A stretch of DNA of 50,819 nucleotides, from assembly GCA_049999805.1 (NCBI GenBank), contig JBNGIO010006317.1:388909-439727 (forward strand). The letters run 5' to 3'. Source of the stretch: Folioceros fuciformis (Eukaryota; Anthocerotophyta; Anthocerotopsida; Anthocerotales). Shown here piece after piece: positions 21,690 to 32,195 of this stretch. Each line of letters begins with the position of its first letter. Position 1 is the first letter of the stretch. Position numbers and translations under genes: made by a program. Under the pieces are notes generated by a model. The model was not told where the DNA came from, did no database searches, and worked only from the letters and a program-made list of their open reading frames with translations.

Positions 21690-22797
21690 CTAAGCAGAGG
21701 CGGGTGCATCTGCCTCTGATGAAAGATTCTCCTCTCCTCTGGGTTCTGCTTTCTCAGACAACTCCCCACCTTCTGACGGTGACTTCTCCACTTTTTCCGT
21801 TGTCGACTCTTCTGGTTCGGGTTCAGCAGATTGTTTAGCCTCAGGGGCCGTTTCTTCTACTCCTCCACCATTCGAGTCCTTAGAATCTGCAGCCGTTTGC
21901 TTCCGGATGATTCTCTCAATCGTCTCAACCGGGACCCGAGGTATGTACTCGGAAAGTGGCAGATGATGCTCCTTCAACTGCAGAACGACCTGGTTCAGCT
22001 TATTGGCGCTGTAAAGAGCAGTTGGGGCAACCAAGTCCACGATCTGTGGAACAAAGGGGAAAGACAAAAACTTCTGGAACGCCTTGTAAGACAGCTCCTC
22101 GGCATATGGCTCGTACTTCTCGTAGTAATTCTTGGCCGTCTCATACACACCCTGTTCATTCACGTCCGCCAGGACAGTTCTAGCAGCTTCGGGAGCTTGA
22201 CTGACCAGCTCATAGACCACAACGGACGTCTGTCGAATGAACTGGGGAAACGCCTCTTCAAGAACAGACACAGCTGCATCCACCTGGAAAGGAAACCTGC
22301 AGAGTCAGCAACCGCTATGTTCGACGTCTCCCGAACCCACCGAATAGCAAAATCTACCTCACCTTGCTGTCAATGAACTGAAGGAACTCGGCTGGCTTGC
22401 TGTGGAACTGCTTATAAACAGGGCCAACCACCGTCTTCACCGTTCCCTCGACACTATCCACTCCCGGTTTCAATGGTCCTGAGCTTTCCTTCGCATACTC
22501 ATAGATGCTTGCTACATAACTCGTCGCTTTCAAGACAATTAAACGGAAAATGTCCAGATACTTGAGATGAACTTCCTGCAAACCATGAATTTTAGTGCAC
22601 TCGTGAGACCCGTTACTCTACATTCCTCCCAACGCTGCAGGTTCAACGACCCACAAGCACTCGCCCAAAGAGCTACGCACTGAGCCCACCCTCAGCAAAC
22701 AAGAAGATACGCGCTGACCCTGCGGTTCTCCACCTCAACTATGAAACAGACATGAAAAATTCGAGCCACTTACAGCAGTTTGCTGATCCACTGCCAT
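21690..22797 (-). CDS. REF/SRPP family lipid-droplet-associated protein 2, with acidic tail
   Basis: Three exons on the minus strand (22774-22797, 22363-22575, 21690-22283) give 276 residues. Exon 1 encodes just MAVDQQTA. Exon 2 has HLKYLDIFRLIVLKATSYVA, SGPLKPGVDSVEGTVKTVVG and VYKQFHSKPAEF. Exon 3 continues with YEKYEPYAEELSYKAFQKFL, PTALYSANKLNQVV and YIPRVPVETIERII. The family core normally ends near here. This copy adds about 70 residues rich in Glu, Ser, Pro and Ala (EETAPEAKQSAEPEPEES and onward), predicted disordered. Intron positions match REF-1, supporting tandem duplication. The expected role is lipid-droplet coating and stabilisation; what the tail does is unknown. Confidence 0.93.
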
Positions 22798-24465
22798 CTC
22801 GGGAGACAAGCGTACGTCTGCAGCGCCGGGAAAAAAAAAAAAAGGGTCATGGCTCGGACAGCGACCTCGCGGGCTACAGCAAACACACCTCCACTGCGGC
22901 TACAGGTTGCAATCACGTCTCACACACCCAGACCTATCAAGCAAGCCCGATTCCATGCACAACGCACCAGCTCAAAATCGCCCCCAGAACCGCTCTCGCC
23001 GCCCCTCAAGCCTACAGCGCACGACACTTGAAGCTTCTTCACTCACAACATAAAACAGACGAGGAGGAACAATAAAGTAAAACTGCCCCTTCCAGACAAA
23101 ATTCCTCAGGAGCGCACTCGTCCCGCAGTCAGCCACGCATGCAAACCTGCCGCAACTCCTGCCAACCACAGACTCAGATGCCACCGCCGTTACACAGTCC
23201 AAAACCGGAGGACTCAGGCAAAAATTGTAACAGCCGCAACAGCGAGAGCAAGAAGCCGGCATATGGCAGAGAACGCACGCGCCGGGTCTAGCGCTTCCCT
23301 CAACGCGTGACACCTGCAGGCTCGGGAGTGGGAAAGTGCAGACCCGCTGGTCGAGGCGTCAGTGCAAGAGAGATGCGCCCCGCCTTAGCGCTTCCCTCCC
23401 ATTCCTCTCCAGCGCAAAGCTCATAAGAGTGGATATAGACCGGGCGATCTAATCGGCCCGGGAGCAAATCACGGGGCCACATGGCCTGCGTGCTTCCAGG
23501 TGCCACGCGGGGGCCAAATCCTGGATGCAGAAGCCTCGGGAAATTGTCATTCTATAAAAGCCAAGTCGTGAACAGGTGGGACGTGGTGCCTACCTACAAA
23601 ACCTGGCGGCTACCCAAAGTCAGTGGGGTCAGCCGGTCCGCGTCGGTACCAGTTGGAACCTTGTGACTTCCAGTTGCAAGCTTATCTATCGCTAACGCAA
23701 CATCCTTATTCCCTGTTCAATAAGGACACAAACCAAATTCAACCCTCCTACGATTCCGGCCTCGCGACTCAAAGCACAGCACGTCCAAACAAATCTGCAA
23801 TTCTCATTGGCGCAAGTTGGATCAAGAATAATGCGCTTACCTCGAAATGTATGCCGTTTTCTCAGTGCCATGTCCTTCCTCCGGGAACAGCCGCCAGCAC
23901 AGATTTCTGTGAGGAGGAAAATATGAACTTCAGAGCTTGCTTGCGTGCCACAACTGTGCTGAAGTGAAGAGATGGAGGCTACAGTCATCTCAGATTTGTA
24001 GTGCACAGATGTAGTCATCCCAGATTGAGTTCCCCGCAAGTAAAACTTGAAATTGTATTCCCATGCTTGCCTAAGTGAAGTTCGCAAAACCTTGGAGTAA
24101 TCCTTGCTTCGCTCGGTGGAGCATCGACAAACAGAATTGCCGAATGCGGCTCATTACCTCCGCACCGCGCATCAGCAGCCGTCAGAGCACAGTTGCTTCA
24201 TCCCTAGTGAGCGCCACCGGCATTCTCCTTGTCCTCGAAGCGTCGATGCAATTCCGATGGCCTTGAACAGAAATATTTACCCGAGCGAGGAATGCATCAT
24301 GGCAGGCTACAGCTTCTACTCCTTGAGGCCCGGAAGATAGAACGATCAACGAGAGGAAGACGGCGGACATGAAGAAGCGAGAGGTTCATTAGGGTTTACG
24401 AATTGAAGCGAATTGGAGCCAAGTTCAAGAGAACGGCGGCAAGAGCATGAGCAGGCGGGGTGGGG
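22798..24465. other. Divergent intergenic region between REF-2 and glutaredoxin
   Basis: About 1.7 kb separates two divergently transcribed genes and should hold both promoters and leaders. Open frames on both strands (for example 22752-23075 and 23692-24087) are overlapping and lack domains. An A-run occurs at about 22831-22843. Nothing else was recognised. Confidence 0.5.
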
Positions 24466-25652
24466 ATGGCGATGGCAGCGCTGGGTAACCTCCGCGTGTT
24501 GTCAACTTGTGTGTCTGCACCCCCTCCTGCCCCTCCTACTGCGTGCTTGCATGGAAGTGGGAGTTGGAGCAGGCCGGGCCGCATGAAGGCGCATGAAATC
24601 TGGTCCGGTTCTCGATGCGTATTGCCTCCCACTGCGTTCCCCTCGCCGCTGCTGCCGCCCGCGGTGGTCAACTCCGTGTCCTTCAGTCCCAGGGCTCTGA
24701 TTTCAGCAGGCGTAAGGTTACAGGAGCTCAGCCAAGGGTTTAGGCAGGGAGTGCGGGTTTTGCCGTGGTCAGTGGTGCGGAAAAGCAGCTTAGGTCCTGT
24801 GCGGAGCATGGCGGGCAAGCCAAAAGCGGCGCAGCTTGAAGATCTAATAAAGAGCAAGAATGAGCTAAACCCCGTGGTTGTCTACTCCAAGACGTGGTGC
24901 CCGTAAGCTCTTGGAGATCAATTGCTGGCTGCAAGTGCAGAAAGACTTTCTAAAATTGTCCTCAGATTTTGCGTTGGAAGGCGTCCTCTGCAGGATTCTG
25001 TTCACAGGCTAATGTGCTACTAATGCTGGAGTATCAACCACCATGCTCATCTATATGAATGGTCCGCAGGTATTGCGGGCAGGTGAAGAGTCTTTTCAAA
25101 ACCCTTAAGGTTTCCTTCGTCTTGGTCGAGCTTGATGAGCTAGGTGAGTGCTTCCTATGGTGTTGTCGGTGCTTGATGAAATCATGCTTTCTTGACTTAA
25201 TTTGGCAAGGTTGTATGTCGTATCGTAGCAAACTGAAGAAGCTGAAGATTGTCTTATAAAAAAAAAAATCCTTGCCCTGCTGTGAATACAGTTGAGGAGC
25301 AAGACGTGCAAGCGGCTCTCTGGAGGATTTCAGGACAATCAACTGTACCAAATGTTTTCATCGGTATGGGACTGATGTGACTGATTACGTTGTTGTGAGG
25401 TCTTTCTCACATTTTGCGTCTTTCTTGCAGGTGGTAAGCACGTCGGTGGTTGTGATGGTGGGTGAGACTTGCACTTCCTCCGTGTCTTCAAGAAAAAATT
25501 CCTTCTTCTATTCTTCTATAGATTCACCATCTCAGCTGCCGAGCATTAATCTCTACTCACAAATCTTCTTATTTGCAGATACCATCGCACTCCACAACAA
25601 AGGGCAATTGATTCCATTGCTGACGGCAGCAGGAGCTAAGTTCACACCGTGA
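24466..25652 (+). CDS. Glutaredoxin, CPYC class, probably plastid-targeted
   Basis: Five exons (24466-24902, 25070-25143, 25292-25363, 25431-25457, 25579-25652) give 227 residues. About 115 N-terminal residues rich in Ser, Ala, Pro and Arg resemble a plastid (or dual) transit peptide, followed by the catalytic domain. VVVYSKTWCPYCGQVKSLF carries the dithiol active site CPYC at residues 145-148, split by intron 1 inside the proline codon. STVPNVFIGGKHVGGCDDT provides the TVP and GG(C)D glutathione-binding motifs, and the protein ends GAKFTP. Class I glutaredoxins reduce protein disulfides and glutathione mixed disulfides. Start: the ATG at 24466, with a second in-frame ATG at 24472. An internal Met at MAGKPKAAQ (about 24808) could give a cytosolic form. 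Confidence 0.93.
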
Positions 25653-26137
25653 AGTTCGTAGAGTATTTGCTTCCCTGCTCACTTGGATCTGGGCGGAATG
25701 ACAATTCACGTTCCTGTGACTCCTTCATCTGGACTCTCGTTAGTGACTATCGCACAGCAGCGCGCTCTTGCCTCCAACACTTCCTTGCCGTACCAACATC
25801 CTTTTTCAGACGGTGCTCTCGTATTACACGACCCCAGACTTGCCACCAAGAATTTGCGTCGTCCAGGATAATAAGGCGATGGGGCAAGGCGCCCCGGTGT
25901 CTCGGCGATTACAGGCGTCCCACCCACGGTTATCGCAAATTGGTTGGTCCTCGTGGCAAGTAGACAGCCACCCGGCGTTCAGAGTCGCAGCCACGTGTCC
26001 CCTCCGCGTGGCGATCGTTTTCTAGTCTAGCCGGCTTCTGTTAGTGCTGAGGATTTCTGCGCATCGATCGACGATTTTGGGAAAGCTTGGAAAGGAAGGA
26101 GGACGTGCTGCTGGTAGTGTATCTCTTAATGTAAGTA
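25653..26137. other. Intergenic, glutaredoxin 3' flank and promoter of the acidic repeat protein
   Basis: No coding signal was recognised. An ABRE-like site lies at 25992-25999. Just before the downstream start, GTAAGT (26131) could be a donor, but no upstream coding exon was found. Confidence 0.5.
25992..25999 (+). promoter_or_regulatory. ABRE-like element CACGTGTC
   Basis: CCACGTGTCC contains the strong ABA-response core ACGTGTC overlapping a G-box. It lies about 140 bp upstream of the start codon of the acidic repeat protein and is followed within 10 bp by CCGCGTGGCG. ABREs of this form drive ABA- and desiccation-induced genes in plants. The assignment rests on sequence alone. Confidence 0.45.
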
Positions 26138-28346
26138 ATGGCATCGTTGCAGGCAAGACGGGAATCCGAAGGTCTTCTCCACGACATTGACGAACATCAG
26201 GGTATTGAGTGACCTTGCCTCAGCTTTGCTGCTTAGTTCCTTGGGATTGATGTTGTTTGGTGAGCATCGTTCTGGTTGACTGCAGAGGGCCATGTGGGTC
26301 TAACGACTGAATCATCAGAATATGATGTTAACCGCAATTTGGATATGAGGAGAGCCACTTTTCACCCCAGCAGAGCTGATGTCCAACCTTCGGATGCTGA
26401 TGAGAAGCCATCCATTTTGGGGAAGCTGATGGGAGTGCTTTGTGCGGAGGGTAGGACCCCAGCATCTGGTGATAAGGTTGCAGCACCTGCTTCTGCTGGA
26501 CCTGAGGATGTTTCTTCACACCCTGCGTTCGAGAATCTCAGTCACAAGCTGAAGGATAAAGGGGAGCGTGTGCGCCTGCTTGGGGAGAAAGCTGTTCGTC
26601 CTCATACCGATTCCGCATCTTTTAAAGGAGAGGACGCTGCTGATTCCGGAAATGGAGTCTCTGAGACTGGTTTTCAGAGCCTGAAGGGGGAGCTGGGGAA
26701 GCTGGAGGTGGAGGATTCTCGTTCGCCTCCTTCTGAGCCTGTGCAGAGCCACATCGTTGTAGATCTTGTCCCAGGTTACGTTGCCGAAACTGAGAGCGGG
26801 TTAGGGGAGCCGGAGTTTGCAGATGCCTCATCCACTTTCCAGCAGAGCAGCGTGGGTCTTGGAAGCTACGCTGGCCCTTGTGTTGGGGATGAGCCCAGGG
26901 TCGAGGAGAAAAAGGAGCCTGTGCCTGTGAACGTGGATCAAGGCAAGGACACTAGAGAAGATTCCCAATTTCTAGGCCCGTACGAGAGTGGACACAATGG
27001 GGAAGAGTTTGCAGACGCTCCATCCGCTTTTCAGGAGATCTATGACAAATCTATCGAAAGTACAGAAGCTGAGACAGAAGCTCCTCCTGATGTGGAGCAA
27101 GAGAAAATGGCTGTCTGGATCAACGACAGGTCCACTAAGAAAGATGAGGGAAGGCATGGACTCGAACGACATACCATTTCATCCTCTTCCGCATTAGATT
27201 CATCTGACCAGGCAGAGGACCTTGCTAAGTTTCCTGTTTCAAGTGCTCCACGAGAGAGAGATCTCTCACAGTTGGAGTCTGACAAAGATCTTGAGGAGTT
27301 GCCGGAGAACGAGTTTGCGCTTGAAACGGAGGCGAATACGGCGGATGCTCCATCTGCTGTGCCACAGTTCTATGACGAGGGTAGCGAAGGTGCAGGAGCG
27401 GAGGAAGAACTGCATCCTGACATCAAAGAAGTAGCGAAGTCTACCGTCGAGGAGGAAGGGGATGTGGAGGATGAAGTCAACCCTGGTTTCTTCACCCGAG
27501 TAAAACAGACATTGTGGAGCAACAGCCCCTCCAGCACAGAAGAATTCGAGAGACAAAGCTCCTCTTCCTCCTCTTCTGAAGAGGTTACAAGTGCAACACA
27601 GAAGGGAGAACTCCTACGGCAGAAAGACTTGGAGGGGATTAGTGCGGTGAGTTACTTGTTGTTGTTGGACTAGTGTACCTCTCTGTGTTTACTGACGGTA
27701 TTATGGTGTTTATCAATTTGTGTAGCAGCCACTTGCAGAGAGGGTGCTTTTCCCTTCTGATGGCTCAGAGGAGGAGGACGAGAACTATCCTGACACGGCC
27801 ACTGAAGAGGTGGAGTCGAATCTTAGTCAAACATTACACGAAAATGTAGCTCTCGAAGAGGTGACTCGTGAGCAAGGAGATAGCAAGGCCGCAGAGCGTG
27901 ATGAGAACTTGAGCGGACAGGACGAGAAAATGTTCGGTGAGGCGGAAATGAGTCCTAGCTTTTTGGGTAGCATTGGAAGGAAGATAGGATTATCAGGGTT
28001 AAAAAGTTCGTCAGACAGTAGGGAAGCCAACTTTGGACTGTCAACGTTGAAGCGTGAGCAGCGTGAGGAAGGAGGTGTGAAGGAAGCAACGACTGATAAG
28101 TGTTCGAGCGAACAGGACGAGAAAACTCCCACTGAAACGGAGAAAACTTCTAGCTTTCTGGGTTCTATTGGGAAGAAGATTGGACTATCAGGATCGAAAA
28201 GCATGTCAGAGGCAGACAAGGGGCCAATTGAACAAGAACAGAAAAGTCCGAGTGAACAGCAAGAAAGTTCTGGCTTCATGAGTAACATAGCTAGTAAACT
28301 TGGGTTATCAGGATCAGCACGTTGTCCAGAGGAAGAGACAGATTGA
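26138..28346 (+). CDS. Large acidic, disordered repeat protein of unknown function
   Basis: Three exons (26138-26201, 26286-27646, 27729-28346) give about 680 residues. It starts MASLQARRESEGLLHDIDEH. The protein is rich in Glu, Ser, Asp and Lys and poor in hydrophobic residues. It has no membrane segment and no known domain. Two internal repeat families stand out. An ADAPSAF-type repeat, sometimes followed by YD, occurs near residues 199, 263 and 373. A SFLGSIGKKIGLSGSK repeat occurs near 552, 617 and 657 (the last as GFMSNIASKLGLSG) and could form short amphipathic helices separated by acidic spacers. The exon 3 acceptor is TAGCAG, a NAGNAG pair that may add or drop one Gln. The ABRE-like site upstream and stress-gene neighbours suggest a LEA-like protectant, but that is inference. 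I do not recognise the family. Confidence 0.8.
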
Positions 28347-29022
28347 GAAGCAATCTCAAAGTGCAGCGTTGTCTGTGTACATGTGTACAGGTAGGCGAAA
28401 GGCTGTGTCTGTGTGTGCCGGTAGAGGCAGGGAATGGCCCCTTGATGACAGTGTAATTAAAGGTTGCCGAAGGTGGAGCATCTGAGTAGCATCTTCTTCT
28501 GTTACTCTTCCCACACTGATGGGTGCCGCGCACAGAAGACTAAAGAGAGCAGGGACGTTGAGAAGCTATTTCACACGCAACCTCTTTGCGCACTCGAATG
28601 CAGTACTTGTCACGTATGTAGAACATTCTGCTCATGGATAAAACGTAGCTACATGTCATTACGATCAATTACATCATCATAGGCATTCGAAACAAGCCTA
28701 AGCAGGCTAGGAAGACAAGCGGAAGTGAAAGAAATCTCAGTGAACACAGGTGACCACCGTGCACCTGTTCCTGCGAGTGAGATACGTCTCCATGTGAGAA
28801 AGCTCTCTCACCAGTGAGACGGCGTTTCGATTCGATTCTCAAACTGCATCTGTAGCGAAACAGTTTTTCGATTCGATTCCCGTCAGAAAGGCGGGAAACG
28901 CACCACGTAAGGTCGAGTAGGGCCCGTTTTATATGGTTTCACACGGGCGTACTAGGGGGAAATGATCCATCCAGACTGCCTGCTCCTCGACCTGCTCCGT
29001 TTGCAGCAGCGTAGCTGCCGCC
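28347..29022. other. Intergenic, no gene seen
   Basis: This holds the 3' flank of the acidic repeat gene and the promoter of the next gene. A direct repeat with CGATTCGATTC occurs near 28829 and 28869. No open frame with domain support is present. Confidence 0.5.
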
Positions 29023-29499
29023 ATGGATCCTTCCTCGAGGTTGCCCGCGGATGACGACGACGACGGCGGCGGCTGGGATGCGGATGACTTCCAGATTCCC
29101 AGTTTGGACACGGCAGGGGGCAAGCAAGCAGAGGCAGGAACAGGGCCAGGGCAAGGTGCAGGCGGATGTAATACGGGCACGGCTGTGGCGTCCGGGGCTT
29201 CGCACGGTGCAGCAGGTAGTGGCGGGCAGGGCATCTATCTCGGGCCGCACGGCGGACCGCGGAAGCTTCCGGAACCGCAGCCGAGGAAGCAGCGGCTCAA
29301 GCACAAGCTTAAGGATGCGGACAAGAAAGGTGGCGGAGGCTCGGCGGTCGGGGGACGTGAGAACAAGGTGGAGGTGTTGCGGGACCTCATGGGAACTAAG
29401 TCCGGCACCCCTGCACTCGCCGGTCCCGCGACCGACTGGCTTGAACCCTATTGCCAGGAGTCACAATTCGATCGCTCCAGCTCCGCTTCCCGAGGCTAG
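29023..29499 (+). CDS. Small conserved-looking plant protein, unknown function
   Basis: A single exon encodes 158 residues from an ATG in a strong context (GCCGCCATGG). After an acidic start (ADDDDDGGGWDADDFQIPSL) comes a Gly/Ala-rich linker. Then follows a basic helix PRKQRLKHKLKDADKK, a GGRENKVEVLRDLMG motif and a C-terminal DWLEPYCQESQFD. The order basic helix, RENKVxxLRxLxG and WLxPxCxESxF looks like a conserved module of uncharacterised plant proteins, though I cannot name the family with certainty. No targeting signal or membrane segment is visible. Codon use is GC-rich like other genes here. Confidence 0.7.
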   Translation: MDPSSRLPADDDDDGGGWDADDFQIPSLDTAGGKQAEAGTGPGQGAGGCNTGTAVASGASHGAAGSGGQGIYLGPHGGPRKLPEPQPRKQRLKHKLKDADKKGGGGSAVGGRENKVEVLRDLMGTKSGTPALAGPATDWLEPYCQESQFDRSSSASRG

Positions 29500-30203
29500 C
29501 CATCGTCGTTCTTTCTCCACACAAGTGTTTTGAGGCTCCGTCCTCCTAGTGTATACATTCCGCCACCTTACCCTGTCCACGGCTATGGTCGTGTCTGGCC
29601 TCCACTTCACGCATCCTGCTCATGCCGATTTGCTTGTACTGCTTATACGGACATCACGGAGGTTGGAGCCTCGTAGATCGCCACTATCTCCTGAGTCACC
29701 ATTGCAGCTCACAATTGGAAGCGAGAAATTCTTTGCTTCCCCTCCCTTCCCCTTTCTTTCTTTCTCGGTGTCACCAAGCAAGCAAGCAGTGGCAGTGAGC
29801 CAGCCTGGATCATCGCGGCTGGCCACAAGGACATGGCTGTGTGTCGCTGGCCTAGACTTATCACTGCATCCTTGCACTGAAGCAGCCTTTAGACCACACG
29901 AGTGTAACAACAACCCACCCATTGATCAATTTATGCGAGCACAAGTCCCGGTAGCAACTTCGTTTGTATGTATGTATTTGTGAGCTTGGTATGGTGCATC
30001 CTTTCTTTCTACCTATTGCTAACGTAATCATTCGTCTTTGAAATCTTTGGTCCACAAAACTTTTGGCCTATCTTTACAACGCCAACTTAATCCGGCCAGT
30101 TTAAGACTGTATTTTACAAGTATATAGATATATAGCTCTCATAGGTCTATAAGTACTCTTTAGCACCAACCTCGTCCCACTTGGGCTTATTATAAATATA
30201 AGG

Positions 30204-30323
30204 ACCCTAAACAATAAGACCAGCTGGTGCCGCACCCTAAACCATAAGACCAGCCGGTGCCGCACCCTAAACCATACAACCAGCCAGTGCCGCACCCTAA
30301 ACCATACAACCAGCCAGTGCCGC
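30204..30323. repeat. 30-bp minisatellite with telomere-like heptamer, 4 copies
   Basis: Four copies start at 30204, 30234, 30264 and 30294. Each begins ACCCTAAACMATAMRACCAG and ends in GTGCCGC. The CCCTAAA inside each unit equals the plant telomere heptamer, though as a single copy per unit. Confidence 0.9.
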
Positions 30324-30435
30324 ACCACGCCTCCCCTTTTCACTAGTTTTTTTTGCCCTAGGTATAAAAACTTAAAAATTGCTATGGATGGGGCTTTGTC
30401 TTCAGGCCACACACAACTGCTGTTTATATATAATT

Positions 30436-30725
30436 GATCAAGCACTTTGTTTGCTACACTTTGTTTTGTGTAAACAAGAAGGAAATGTTTGCAGATCAAG
30501 CACTTTGTTTGCTACACTTTGCTTTGTGTAAACAAGAAAGAAATGTTTGCAGATCAATTACTTTGTTTGCTACATTTTGTTTTGTGTAAACAAGAAGGGA
30601 ATGTTTGCAGATCAAGCACTTTGTTTGCTAGACTTTGTTTTGTGTAAACAAGAAGGGAATGTTTGCAGATCAAGCACTTTGTTTGCTACACTTTGTTTTG
30701 TGTAAACAAGAAGGAAATGTTTGCA
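30436..30725. repeat. 58-bp minisatellite, 5 copies
   Basis: Copies start at 30436, 30494, 30552, 30610 and 30668, exactly 58 bp apart. Each contains GATCAAGCACTTTGTTTGCT, TTTGTGTAAACAAGAAGG and GAAATGTTTGCA. Very low divergence implies recent amplification. Confidence 0.95.
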
Positions 30726-31230
30726 GTGCCAAAAGGTTGTAGCACTATTGTGCAGACCTGCCATTGTATTGGATTGTGGAAGGGTTGTGCTTTGGTTGCA
30801 GCTCCCCACTCTGTTGAACATCTAGTGGAAGTGGAGGTCTTTTTGGTGTTGAGTGAGGTGTTATTCTCATTCAGATTTATTGAAGGCGTTGTAGAATGGG
30901 AGTACACCTAGAGGATTGGAATTCCTAAAGCTAGTGCAGTAGGTGTGTAGCACAAAGTGAGGTGGGAGATAAGTGGCAGGATAGAATCATTGCATCTTAT
31001 TTGAGATTATTGTGTGGTGCTTGAAAAACATGGAACCCACAAATGCGTATCTTGCCCATTTGTTATGACGACTTGTTAGTTCTTCAGAAGTGAGGCCAAT
31101 GGCAATAGGGAAGGCCAATTGTGAAGGAAATCAGAATTAGTGCTGCTAGGAAACCCGCAAGTGGTGCCTCAATCATGTGAAACCTCCAAGCCAACCCCAT
31201 ATGTTCACCACCAGCCCTTTACCGCCAACC

Positions 31231-31555
31231 TAAGCGCTCACGTTTATCTCACATGCTTATTGCCTAAGCGCTCGCATTTATCTCACATGCTTAGGCAATT
31301 ATCTCACATGCTTAGGCAATTATCTCACATGCTTATTGCCTAAGCGCTCGCATTTATCTCACATGCTTATTGCGTAGTTATAAGATAGGCGCACGGGAGA
31401 GCATTTATCTCACATGCTTATTGCGTAGTTATAAGATAGGCGCACGGGAGAACATTTATCTCACATGTTTATTGCATAGTTATAAGATAGGCGCATGGGA
31501 GAGCATTTATCTCACATGTTTATTGCATAGTTATAAGATAGGCGCACGGGAGAGC
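31231..31555. repeat. Compound minisatellite with 51-bp units
   Basis: Units start CATTTATCTCACATGYTTAT and continue through TTATAAGATAGGCGCACGGG. They begin at 31351, 31402, 31453 and 31504, 51 bp apart. They are preceded by shorter units built from GCCTAAGCGCTCGC and TTATCTCACATGCTTAGGCAA (31231-31350). As 51 is a multiple of three, one frame stays open and encodes repeated SYKIGARESIYLTCLL, which is likely fortuitous. Confidence 0.9.
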
Positions 31556-32195
31556 AAAAGAATCGTGTGTTGTGTTGATAGAAAACAAATTGAAAGTTTG
31601 CATTGTATCGGTATGCATCATCTACATGATCATTGTATGGCGGGGGTTTAGGGTAGGGTAACAAGCGGCAAATCAAGTGGAGTGGTTAGTCCTAAAGCTT
31701 AACAAGAGGTAATTGTAAGGGTACACATTGTGAATGAACTTGAGGGGTGAAAATCGGGTCACCATATGAAGTGATAGAGAGTGCAATCCTCCTATCTACA
31801 GATGCAACTTGGTCTTGGACAATGACACATGCGGAACCCGCTTGAAGTATGGAAGAAGCTATTTCCATCCAATCACTTGCCACAACGTTCACATTACTTG
31901 CACATGCTGGTGGAAACACTCCAGCTTCAAGTAATTCTATTTAAAAGTTAGACATACCATTCAAAAGAAAGCTTGTTGAAGCTATTTGAAGATACAAGAT
32001 ATGACAATTTTGGTTCTGCCTCTTCAGCTAAAGCCCAACACCTTGTATCAAAGTTTCCAACCCGTGCAGAGGTATGGGACCTGCAGCCTCCATAACCAGA
32101 AGGCACAAATAGGCCAGAGTATAGGACACTTACTGAGGACAAGCGGATTATTCGTTGGCTTTTCATTCCGCGCTGGTCACTCAAGCTGGGTCTAA

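Larger units (their letters stand above)
29500..32195. other. Intergenic region rich in minisatellites
   Basis: No gene was recognised. The segment is AT-rich from about 30000 and contains three minisatellites, listed separately. A TTAGGG/CCCTAAA-like heptamer recurs in the first. Short open frames at 30612-30911 and 31370-31651 are products of the repeats. Confidence 0.6.

Noticed and set aside
31370-31651. Protein with 17-residue repeats
   Set aside because: The frame stays open only because the 51-bp unit is a multiple of three. There is no initiator context, splice support or known motif.
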